A stretch of 6,893 nt of DNA. It comes from Syntrophales bacterium. Lineage in GTDB: Bacteria; Desulfobacterota; Syntrophia; Syntrophales; UBA5619. Below are positions 1-6,249 of the stretch, in pieces; within the stretch, counting starts at the first letter, position 1; each line of letters opens with the position of its first letter. A program made the translations under genes and the position numbers. Location of the stretch: contig JAQTRB010000084.1 in the NCBI GenBank assembly GCA_028712015.1, positions 1 to 6,893 of the forward strand, written 5' to 3'. A model generated the notes under the pieces. It did not search any database. It was not told where the DNA came from and was given only the letters and a program-made list of their open reading frames with translations.

Positions 1-340
1 AGGAGGCCGTGAGCGCTTCGCCGGCCCTGCCCTGCTGGGCCATGGGGTAGCCGTCGAAGGTGGTGGCCACCGAATGCGACTCGCCGGGGATATTGAACAG
101 GATCGAGGTAATGGCCCCCGCAAACAGCGAGCCCCAGTAGATGCACGACAGCATGACGATCGCCGAGGTGGGGGACATGGTAAACGTGAGCGGCAGCAGG
201 ATCGCAACGCCGTTCGGCCCTCCCAGGCCCGGCAGAACGCCGACGAGCACTCCCAGAATCAGGCCGACTGCCATCATGCCGAGGTTATACCAGCTCAGGA
301 TAACCGAAAAACCATGAAATAGATTGAGCACGTTGTCCAC
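1..340 (-). CDS. tctA: Tripartite tricarboxylate transporter large membrane subunit TctA, N-terminal part
   Basis: This is the large multi-spanning membrane subunit of a tripartite tricarboxylate transporter (TTT), which carries the substrate delivered by the periplasmic protein TctC across the inner membrane, driven by an ion gradient. Only the first 113 codons are present; the gene runs off the window at position 1. The GTG start at 338-340 has a strong AGGAGGA ribosome site at 348-354 with a 7-nt spacer, and the frame is open to the edge. The translation begins MDNVLNLFHGF and contains the family pattern GVLVGVLPGLGG at about residues 30-41, then LLPLTF, IYWGSLFAGAITSILFNIPGE and FDGYPMAQQGRAG, all typical of the TctA N-terminal repeat. 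Two to three hydrophobic membrane segments are visible. It lies 41 nt after tctB and is last in the visible transporter operon. The solute cannot be predicted from this part. Confidence 0.93.
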   Translation of the reverse strand, partial: MDNVLNLFHGFSVILSWYNLGMMAVGLILGVLVGVLPGLGGPNGVAILLPLTFTMSPTSAIVMLSCIYWGSLFAGAITSILFNIPGESHSVATTFDGYPMAQQGRAGEALTAS

Positions 341-381
341 TTGACAATCCTCCTAACCGGTAGCGCTTCAGCTGAAACAGC

Positions 382-897
382 TCAGTAGCCGAACAGGGAT
401 TCCAGCGGCCCCTTGGGCAGCGGTACCATGAACTGCACTTCAAACATATAGAAAAGCACGGCGGTAATGACGATGCTGACCAGGATGATTTTAAGCCAGC
501 CGAAATTGGCCATCATCCGCATGAAACCGCCGATGAACAGGGCGGAGGCCACATAGATGCCGATGAACTGGGTAACCAACACATAGAGAAAAGCGGGGAT
601 CAGCACGCATAGCACCTGCTTGAAGCTGCCCCAGGAAACGAAGAGTTCATGATTGCCGTGTTTACCGAAAAGCGCCCTGAGAAAAACAACCACGCTTGAA
701 ATACTGATGATGGCCCCGGTGCGGAACGGAAAGTATCCCGCCTGCGGCCCTTCAGGGGCCCAACCCATCCCGACTCGATAACCGTCCAACATCATCACAA
801 TGCCGATGAGGAAGATGGCAACGGCCACGATCGCCTCCATGGTCTGATGCGTCAACCGGGCCGAACGAGGTCGTTCCTGCGTTTGTTTCTGTTCCAT
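382..897 (-). CDS. tctB: Tripartite tricarboxylate transporter small membrane subunit TctB
   Basis: This is the small inner-membrane subunit of the TTT system; TctB has about four membrane helices and is required for transport with TctA. The 171-residue product fits the family length. After a polar N-terminus of about 20 residues come hydrophobic stretches near residues 20-40, 57-77, 90-126 (long enough for two helices) and 132-153. The loop after the first helix has the GPQAGYFPFRTG pattern, which corresponds to the family's G-P-G-x-F-P motif, and the C-terminus ends with the typical VPLPKGPLE. I chose the ATG at 895-897. A GTG six bases upstream (901-903) is in frame, but the GGGAGG ribosome site directly abuts it, whereas it is well spaced from the ATG. 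The gene lies between tctC and tctA. The 94-nt gap before it holds a strong hairpin. Confidence 0.92.
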   Translation of the reverse strand: MEQKQTQERPRSARLTHQTMEAIVAVAIFLIGIVMMLDGYRVGMGWAPEGPQAGYFPFRTGAIISISSVVVFLRALFGKHGNHELFVSWGSFKQVLCVLIPAFLYVLVTQFIGIYVASALFIGGFMRMMANFGWLKIILVSIVITAVLFYMFEVQFMVPLPKGPLESLFGY

Positions 898-937
898 GAA
901 CACCCTCCCATGACGAACAGAGAAACCACAACGTCGG

Positions 938-974
938 TCCGGCGGATCGGGCTACGATACCCGGACCCGCCGGA
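938..974 (-). promoter_or_regulatory. Strong intergenic stem-loop between tctC and tctB
   Basis: In the transcribed strand, eight perfect pairs (938-945 with 967-974, CCGCCGGA against TCCGGCGG) continue through three further pairs, one of them G-U, past a single bulged base at 963. Three G-C pairs (949-951 with 960-962) then close an 8-nt loop at 952-959. That is about 14 pairs in a 37-nt element. No U-tract follows, so it is unlikely to be a simple intrinsic terminator. Its place just after the binding-protein gene suggests a 3'-end stabiliser or partial processing/attenuation site that keeps tctC mRNA above tctB/tctA mRNA. A shorter hairpin, GCCGG-AA-CCGGC at 969-980, shares bases with one arm and would be mutually exclusive with it. 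Confidence 0.6.
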
Positions 975-991
975 ACCGGCGTGATTCCAAA

Positions 992-2008
992 CTATTTCTT
1001 CGCCGCAAACCCGGCTTCGGTCATCAGCTGTACATGTTTTGCCATATCCTTTTTCAGGAAGTCGACAAACTCGTCTCCGGTGGCATAGTGCCTGGTGAGC
1101 GCCATGTTCTCGGTGTAGTCTTTCCACTCCTGCTTGGAAACGACCTCCTTCAGCAGATTGGCGTAGAACAGGGACTGTTCCTTGGTGGTTTCGGGCGGCA
1201 GGAAGAAGGCGCGCAGCATCTGGTAGTGCACGTCGATTCCCTGCGACTTGCAGGTGGGGATATCGGACCATGCGATGTCCGTAATCTTTTTCTTATAGTC
1301 GATGGGAGCCTCGGAGAAGACGCACAGGGGGCGCGCCTTGCCGGCCCGCCACTGGGCAACGTTCTCGCTGGGGTTGTTGACGTTGGAAACGATATGGTTG
1401 CCGGCCAGCTGGGTGGAAGCCTCGCCGCCGCTCTTATAGGGGATATAGGTTATTTTTTTCCCGGCTACTTTTTCGAATGCAACCGTGATGATCTGGTCTT
1501 CCCGCTTCGAGCCGGTGCCGCCCATTTTAAAGGAACCCTCCGGCGCCGCTTTCAGGGCGGCGAGATAGTCTTTCGCCGTCTTGTAGGGCGAATCGGAATT
1601 GACCCACAGGAGAAAATCATCCTTGGCGATCATGGCCACGGGGTTGAAGTTTTCCCAGCCGAGCGGCAGATTCTGTGCGATCGGCAGGGTATAGATGAGG
1701 GAGAATGCAACCAGGAGTTTATGGGGATCAGCCTTGGCCTCTCTGACCTCCATGGCGCCCTCGGCGCCGCTCGCGCCGCCCTTGTTAAAGATCATCACGG
1801 GCTGTTTTATCAATTTGTACTTCATGATGATGCCCTGAATGGTGCGCGCCATCTGGTCCGACGCACCGCCCGCACCCGCGGGAACGATAAACTCCACCGG
1901 CTTGGTGGGCTCCCAGGCGGCGGCGCCTGCCGGTGCGGCCATGGCACCGAAGAGGACCACCGCGGCAATCAGCAGCATGCTAAACGACAATGTTCTGGTC
2001 TGTTTCAT
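992..2008 (-). CDS. tctC: TTT-family periplasmic solute-binding protein TctC (Bug-type)
   Basis: This is the exported solute-binding component of the tripartite tricarboxylate transporter; it captures a small carboxylate in the periplasm and hands it to TctA/TctB. The 338-residue length is normal for the family. Residues 1-31 form a Sec signal peptide: MKQTR, a hydrophobic core through about residue 22, then an Ala-rich cleavage region APAGAAA. The mature N-terminus has the Bug-family signature EPTKPVEFIVPAGAGGASD at about 33-51. Further family patterns are GGTGSKRED near 163-171 and YIPYKSGGEASTQLAGNHI near 188-206. The ATG at 2006-2008 is preceded by a GGAGGA ribosome site with about 7 nt of spacing. 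It starts 56 nt after the aminotransferase and is the first transporter gene. Family members bind citrate, other di/tricarboxylates, aromatic acids or amino-acid-like acids; the ligand here is unknown. Confidence 0.95.
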   Translation of the reverse strand: MKQTRTLSFSMLLIAAVVLFGAMAAPAGAAAWEPTKPVEFIVPAGAGGASDQMARTIQGIIMKYKLIKQPVMIFNKGGASGAEGAMEVREAKADPHKLLVAFSLIYTLPIAQNLPLGWENFNPVAMIAKDDFLLWVNSDSPYKTAKDYLAALKAAPEGSFKMGGTGSKREDQIITVAFEKVAGKKITYIPYKSGGEASTQLAGNHIVSNVNNPSENVAQWRAGKARPLCVFSEAPIDYKKKITDIAWSDIPTCKSQGIDVHYQMLRAFFLPPETTKEQSLFYANLLKEVVSKQEWKDYTENMALTRHYATGDEFVDFLKKDMAKHVQLMTEAGFAAKK

Positions 2009-2064
2009 GATCTTTTCCTCCGTAAAATGTTGTTGAGTTATCTGTGGATCGTCATCGCGCCGCT

Positions 2065-3231
2065 TCAGCGGACGGCAAGGTACTCCATCGCCGCCGTGAC
2101 GCCTCCCCGTTGATAGGGTACACCCGCCAGGGCGAATCCCATCTCCACGCCGCCGAGTGTACCGATCAGCGACAAGTCGTTGAAGTCCCCCAGGTGGCCG
2201 ATCCGGAAGACCCGGTCCTTCAGGATACCCAGGCCACTCCCGAGAGACATGTTGAATTGATCAAGCACCGACGCGCGGTATGCATCGGCACCCTTATCCC
2301 CCGGCATCATCACTGCCGTCAGGACCGGGCTGTACTCCTCCGGATTGAGGCAGAGGATCTCCATCCCCCAGGCCCGGACCGCCCTGCGGGTGGCTTCGCC
2401 GTACCGGATATGGCGCGCAAAGACGTTTTCGAGGCCCTCCGCCGCAAGCATCCGGAGAGATTCCCGGAGGCCGTAGAGCAGGTTGGTGGCCGGAGACGCG
2501 GGGAAGAAACCCTCCCGGTTGTTGGCAATCATCTCATCCCATGCCCAGTAGGAACGGGGCAGTTTCGCGCTTTTCGACGCCGCAAGCGCCTTGTCGCTGA
2601 TCGCATTGAAGCCGAGGCCCGGCGGCAGCATCAGCCCCTTCTGGGAACATCCTACCGTGACATCCACGCCCCATTCGTCGTGGCGGTAGTCGATGGAACC
2701 GAGGGAGGAGATCGTATCGATCATGAAGAGCGCCGGATGACCGGCGCGCTCGATCGCCTTGCGGATCTCGCCCACGCGGCTCGTCACGCCGGTGGAGGTC
2801 TCATTGTGGACGACATTGACCGATTTGATCCGGTGGTTCTTGTCCTCGGCCAGTTTGGCCTCGACCATGGCAGGGTCGACGCCGTGACGCCAATCCCCGG
2901 GGACAAAATCGACCTCCAACCCCAGACGAACCGCCATATTCTTCCAGAGGGTCGCAAAATGACCCGTCTCGAACATGAGCACCTTGTCGCCGGGGGACAG
3001 GGTGTTGACCAGTCCCGCCTCCCAGGCGCCGGTTCCCGACGACGCAAAGATGACGACCGGACCGGCCGTCTTGAAAACCGGTTTGACGCCTTCCAGCACC
3101 TCCAGCCCCAGCGCCTTGAACTCAAGCCCCCGGTGGTCTATGGTGGGCTTGGCCATGGCCCGCAGCACCTGCTCGGGCACATTCGTCGGCCCGGGGATCT
3201 GCAGAAAATGACGACCGCTTGGATAAGACAT
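2065..3231 (-). CDS. Serine/alanine-glyoxylate aminotransferase family protein (class V, PLP)
   Basis: This is a cytoplasmic pyridoxal-phosphate aminotransferase of the serine-glyoxylate / alanine-glyoxylate group (sgaA-like), which would move an amino group from serine, alanine or a similar donor to glyoxylate or another 2-oxo acid. The 388-residue product is full length. It opens with LQIPGPTNVPEQVLRAM, then SSGTGAWE (cofactor-phosphate region) near 64-71, HNETSTGV near 142-149, and MIDTISSLGSIDYRHDEWGVD with the PLP-ring Asp at about 172. The Schiff-base Lys is about residue 198 in GCSQKGLMLPPGLGF. C-terminal SPVLTAVMMP and FRIGHLGDFNDL are also typical. The frame is open 20 codons further upstream, but I start at the ATG 3229-3231 because homologous proteins begin just before GPTNVP and an AAGGAG lies 10 nt upstream. 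It leads the operon with tctCBA. An aspartate-glyoxylate (BhcA-like) role is an alternative, but no partner genes of that cycle are visible. Confidence 0.93.
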   Translation of the reverse strand: MSYPSGRHFLQIPGPTNVPEQVLRAMAKPTIDHRGLEFKALGLEVLEGVKPVFKTAGPVVIFASSGTGAWEAGLVNTLSPGDKVLMFETGHFATLWKNMAVRLGLEVDFVPGDWRHGVDPAMVEAKLAEDKNHRIKSVNVVHNETSTGVTSRVGEIRKAIERAGHPALFMIDTISSLGSIDYRHDEWGVDVTVGCSQKGLMLPPGLGFNAISDKALAASKSAKLPRSYWAWDEMIANNREGFFPASPATNLLYGLRESLRMLAAEGLENVFARHIRYGEATRRAVRAWGMEILCLNPEEYSPVLTAVMMPGDKGADAYRASVLDQFNMSLGSGLGILKDRVFRIGHLGDFNDLSLIGTLGGVEMGFALAGVPYQRGGVTAAMEYLAVR

Positions 3232-3238
3232 GCTGTTT

Positions 3239-3260
3239 ATTCTCCTTTTTTCGAGAGAAT
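3239..3260 (-). promoter_or_regulatory. Possible hairpin over the aminotransferase ribosome site
   Basis: In the leader RNA, ATTCTC (complement of 3255-3260) can pair with GAGAAT (complement of 3239-3244), with a 10-nt A-rich loop between them. The 3' arm overlaps the AAGGAG ribosome site of the aminotransferase gene (3242-3247), so folding would partly hide it. The stem has only six A/U-rich pairs and may be chance. Confidence 0.2.
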
Positions 3261-3326
3261 CCACCCGAACTTCGCTCGGCAGGAAGATCATGCCGTCGGT
3301 TTCTCCCCCGAATTTGGCGATTGTAT

Positions 3327-3358
3327 ATTATAGCATCACAAGTGAAGACGCAATACAA
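3327..3358 (-). promoter_or_regulatory. Predicted extended -10 promoter for the aminotransferase-tctCBA operon
   Basis: On the minus strand a perfect TATAAT (3327-3332) is preceded by TGC (3333-3335), giving the TGnTATAAT extended -10 element of sigma-70-type promoters. Possible -35 boxes are weak or off-spaced: TTGCGT at 3348-3353 (15-nt spacer) or TTGTAT at 3353-3358 (20-nt spacer). That is acceptable for an extended -10 promoter. Transcription would start near 3320, giving a leader of about 90 nt before the aminotransferase ATG at 3231. It sits in the longest non-coding gap of the window, an AT-rich island in GC-rich surroundings. Confidence 0.6.
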
Positions 3359-3434
3359 ACATCCTCTGCTTGTCTTTGCCGATACGCGCCTTTTCCCCAA
3401 CCCATTCCGACGCAACCCCTGAGACAAAAATTCC

Positions 3435-4055
3435 CTAATGTGCCAATTTCCTTAACAACTTCTCCGCCCGATTCGTGTTGAAGATACCGCAACTGCATAC
3501 CTTGCCGATCGCGATCGAACCTTCCTTGACGGTGGTCGCCCCGGCCTGGATGCGCTTGACGATATCCTCCACCAGATTTGCGGAAATCATGGCATGGCCG
3601 CACATGGTCGTAAATTCCAGAATTTCCGGACGCGCCAGTTTTTCCGTCTTTCCCCAGATCCCCGCTGAATAGTCGACGGAATGCGGGGCAAGTCCCGCCT
3701 TGCCGCAGGCTTCCTCGATGGAGGCAAAGGGTCCGCTCACGATAACCGACATTCCCAGATTCGCTTTCTTGACGACCTTCATCACCCGGGTGACCGTTTC
3801 GAGATCGGCGAATACGCCATGCACGATACTGGTGCTGGTAACCTTCCCGATAATTTCTTCGGGACTGCGCTCCAAACTGTTGCCGGTCTTCATATCGCCG
3901 ATATTGATCGCCTGATGCTTCAAGACGATTCGCAGGAATTCCCGCATCTTCTCGTCCGCGCCCTCCTCATTGAAGCCCTTGGCCGCCATACAGAAGAGAA
4001 CATAGTCTTTGCTCAGGCTTTCTTTGGTCCCTCTTCGATGCAAGGTGTGTGTCAT
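3435..4055 (-). CDS. Cys/His-motif protein of unrecognised family, translationally coupled to the oxidoreductase
   Basis: I do not recognise a named family or function. The 206-residue product is soluble-looking, with no signal peptide or membrane segment. The N-terminal half mixes predicted helices and strands (for example TSTSIVHGVFADLETVTRVM and GMSVIVSGPF near 101-110). The C-terminal part carries the striking features: MCGHAMIS with Cys152 and His154, followed 33 residues later by VCSCGIFN with Cys187 and Cys189. A Cys/Cys/Cys/His set like this could bind a metal ion or an Fe-S cluster, or be redox-active; that is inference. Cys22 and Cys117 are further cysteines. The ATG at 4053-4055 overlaps the TGA of the preceding gene (ATGA), and its AAGGAGG ribosome site lies inside that gene's last codons. 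Coupled translation in fixed ratio with the 709-residue oxidoreductase is therefore likely, which suggests a partner subunit or maturation protein. Confidence 0.85.
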   Translation of the reverse strand: MTHTLHRRGTKESLSKDYVLFCMAAKGFNEEGADEKMREFLRIVLKHQAINIGDMKTGNSLERSPEEIIGKVTSTSIVHGVFADLETVTRVMKVVKKANLGMSVIVSGPFASIEEACGKAGLAPHSVDYSAGIWGKTEKLARPEILEFTTMCGHAMISANLVEDIVKRIQAGATTVKEGSIAIGKVCSCGIFNTNRAEKLLRKLAH

Positions 4056-6181
4056 TTCGATTCCTCCTTGAATAACGGCCGTCCCAAGCCCACATTCATC
4101 TTTCCATTGATATACAGGGGAATGTCGAGTTCATCCAGGATCTTCCGGCAAGGAGCCATCCCGTCCTCATCCAGTCGGGTTGAAATCGTCAGGCTGAAGA
4201 CGGAATCGATTTGCCGTGCCACTTTTCGGATTTCCTTAATCACCAGCGGGAGGTTGCCGATCGGAGACGTGGTCTCGATCATGGCAGAGCATACTTTTTC
4301 ATTGAGGATGTCTTTGTTCAATTGACCTGTGGCACTGTCCGTCATCAGACGGGTCACGGGGTTGTTGGGAGCAAAAACCACTTTGGCCCTGGCCAGGGCC
4401 TGGGCGACTTTCTGAACATCCCGGAATCGGACGCCGACGCCGGGTCGTCCCATCTCCGCCGTCACGCCCACATAACCTTTCCTGAACTGGCCCGTGACCT
4501 CGTTCGTCTTGACTTCCTCGGTTCCCCGGCCCGGCACTCTGGTTTCCTTGTGTTCGACCAACGGATTGGAGAACGCGGCCCTCACCGAGCGAGGCCAGCA
4601 ATGAGCTTCATCGACCAGGGCATCCACGGGACAAACATTCGCCCGGAAGCAAACCCCGCAGTCGGTGCATTCATCCAGGTCAATTTGAACGGCCTTCTTC
4701 ACCTTGCCGTCCGCACCGATCGCGTTCATGGGGCAGTAGGGCACACACATGGCGCATCCCGTGCAGGCCTGCTCGCAGGGAGCGGTGCAAATGCGGCCCA
4801 GCACCCCGGGGAAGGGAACCTTTTCCCGGATGACGGCAAGGGCATCATCATACCTGCCTTTTTTGATGAAGTGGACATACAGGGGGACATTGATGCCTGC
4901 CGGGCAGGCATAGCGGCACCGGGCCGTGATGCCGTCCCCGCAATGCAGGCACCGATTGCTCTCTTCAACGGCCGACGGTTCCGTCAGACCCAATTCCGTC
5001 TCGTGGAAATTGCCCATCCGCTGCTCCGGGGCAAGGCTCGGAATTTCAATGCGGGTTTTATCGGGGCAACAGGCCTCGGCCGGCTCTACGCTCCGCCGCG
5101 CCCTGGTCAATTTCTCGTCAATGTTCCCCTTTCCACCCAGATACCTATCGATGGCCGCCGCCGCCTTTCGACCGGCGGCAATGGCTTCGATCACCGTCGC
5201 CGGGCCTGTAACCGCATCGCCGCCGGCCCAGACGCCCTGCCGGACGGCCGCCAAGGTGTTGCGGTCGACTTGGAGGGTGTTGTCCGCATTCGTCTCGATG
5301 CCGAAAGCGTCCGGAATGTCCGGAGTTTGCCCAATGGCCACGATGATCCGGTCATAAACCGCCGAAAATTCGCTACCTTCGACAGGCACCGGGCGTCTCC
5401 TCCCGCTTTCATCCATTTTGCCGAGCTTCATGCGAATGCAGGTTACATTGATTTTATTGTTGCGTTTGCCGATGCGAACGGGAGCTGCCAGGAAGGTCAT
5501 GGCCACCCCTTCCTGAATGGCGGCCTCGATCTCATCGTCGCTTGCCGGCATCTCCGTTCGACCGCGACGATAGACGATGTGAACCTTTTTTGCGCCCAGA
5601 CGCAGGGCCGTGCGGGCGCTGTCGATGGCGGTATTGCCGCCGCCGATCACGGCCACGCTCTCCCCCGGATCGACCTGAATGCCGGAATTTACATTCTTCA
5701 GAAAAGCGGCGCCATCGATCACATCGGGATGGTCCTCTCCCTTGATACCCAGCGTCATCCCCCGGTGGGCGCCCAAAGCCAGGAAGACGGCCTCATATCC
5801 CCGCTTGAACAGCCGATCCACGGATTCGATTCTGGTGTTCACTTTAATCTGGACCCCGGCGCTCCGGATCACATTAATTTCGGAATCCAGTATGTCTTTC
5901 GGCAAACGATAATCCGGAATGCCCACCCTCATCATCCCGCCGGCCTTGCCGAGGGCCTCGAATATCGTGACCGAGTGGCCTGCTTTCGCCAGATAGTAAC
6001 CCGCCGTCAATCCAGCCGGTCCCGAACCGACGATGGCAACCTTTTTCCCGGTTGGCGGCAATTTTTTAGAAAACCGCTTCCATGTTCCGGTATCTCGGTC
6101 GGCAACGAAACGCTTCAGGGCTCTGATCGATATGGCGCCATTCAGTTTTTGGCTGAGACAGGTTGACTCGTTAATTCTCAT
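4052..6181 (-). CDS. FAD-dependent NAD(P)H oxidoreductase fused to Fer4_20/ferredoxin and an unnamed C-terminal domain
   Basis: The 709-residue protein probably moves electrons between NAD(P)H, FAD and Fe-S clusters in the cytoplasm, as in the glutamate synthase small subunit (GltD) family. Residues 8-30 (C-LSQKLNGAISIRALKRFVAD) resemble the tail of a Fer4_20 domain. FAD binding is shown by VGSGPAG (51-57), FEALGKAGGMM and the late GVWAGGDAVTGPATVIEAIAAG (316-337). A second nucleotide site is VIGGGNTAIDSA (178-189). Residues 405-473 form a Fer4_20-like region with Cys411, 414, 422, 426, 465, 469 and 473. It runs into ferredoxin motifs at Cys473/476/479/483 and Cys505/508/511/517. Residues about 555-709 (EVTGQFRKGYVGV..., ending NGKMNVGLGRPLF) fit no domain I can name; a beta-alpha-beta, ACT-like fold is a guess. 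The ATG at 6179-6181 has GGAAG upstream, and an in-frame TGA directly before it excludes a longer N-terminus. The gene follows the carboxyltransferase by 68 nt. GltD itself is shorter and lacks the C-terminal parts. Confidence 0.9.
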   Translation of the reverse strand: MRINESTCLSQKLNGAISIRALKRFVADRDTGTWKRFSKKLPPTGKKVAIVGSGPAGLTAGYYLAKAGHSVTIFEALGKAGGMMRVGIPDYRLPKDILDSEINVIRSAGVQIKVNTRIESVDRLFKRGYEAVFLALGAHRGMTLGIKGEDHPDVIDGAAFLKNVNSGIQVDPGESVAVIGGGNTAIDSARTALRLGAKKVHIVYRRGRTEMPASDDEIEAAIQEGVAMTFLAAPVRIGKRNNKINVTCIRMKLGKMDESGRRRPVPVEGSEFSAVYDRIIVAIGQTPDIPDAFGIETNADNTLQVDRNTLAAVRQGVWAGGDAVTGPATVIEAIAAGRKAAAAIDRYLGGKGNIDEKLTRARRSVEPAEACCPDKTRIEIPSLAPEQRMGNFHETELGLTEPSAVEESNRCLHCGDGITARCRYACPAGINVPLYVHFIKKGRYDDALAVIREKVPFPGVLGRICTAPCEQACTGCAMCVPYCPMNAIGADGKVKKAVQIDLDECTDCGVCFRANVCPVDALVDEAHCWPRSVRAAFSNPLVEHKETRVPGRGTEEVKTNEVTGQFRKGYVGVTAEMGRPGVGVRFRDVQKVAQALARAKVVFAPNNPVTRLMTDSATGQLNKDILNEKVCSAMIETTSPIGNLPLVIKEIRKVARQIDSVFSLTISTRLDEDGMAPCRKILDELDIPLYINGKMNVGLGRPLFKEESK

Positions 6182-6249
6182 TCATTCTTCCTTTCGTTCA
6201 GACACTCGAATCGTGTGGATCGCTGGCAATTTTATCCCCTCGTGAATCG

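Noticed and set aside
370..382. Small inverted repeat AGCTG-AAA-CAGCT at the end of tctB
   Set aside because: Five pairs with a 3-nt loop overlapping the stop codon, no U-run; weak and probably chance.
1034..2113. A 359-codon plus-strand open frame opposite tctC
   Set aside because: It is antisense to a well-supported binding-protein gene; the composition is that of a mirror frame and no ribosome site context supports it.
3232..3291. A 20-residue N-terminal extension of the aminotransferase from an upstream start at 3291
   Set aside because: Homologous proteins start shortly before GPTNVP, the extension looks like leader sequence, and a ribosome site fits the ATG at 3229-3231.
2044..3333. 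A 429-codon plus-strand open frame opposite the aminotransferase gene
   Set aside because: It is a shadow of the aminotransferase. The product is Arg/His-rich with no motif, and the true gene is on the minus strand.
3340..3434. An intrinsic terminator after the 206-residue gene
   Set aside because: I looked for a GC-rich stem followed by a U-run on the minus strand and found none that was convincing.
4211..6166. A 651-codon open frame on the plus strand opposite the oxidoreductase gene
   Set aside because: It is antisense to a gene with clear FAD and Fe-S motifs. Its translation is rich in Arg, His, Gly and Pro with no recognisable domain, as expected from the mirror frame of a GC-rich gene.
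6171..6185. A four-codon mini-frame (ATG AAT GAG AAT TAA) overlapping the oxidoreductase start
   Set aside because: It arises from the ATGAATGA overlap at the start site. It is too short and too likely by chance to be called a leader peptide.
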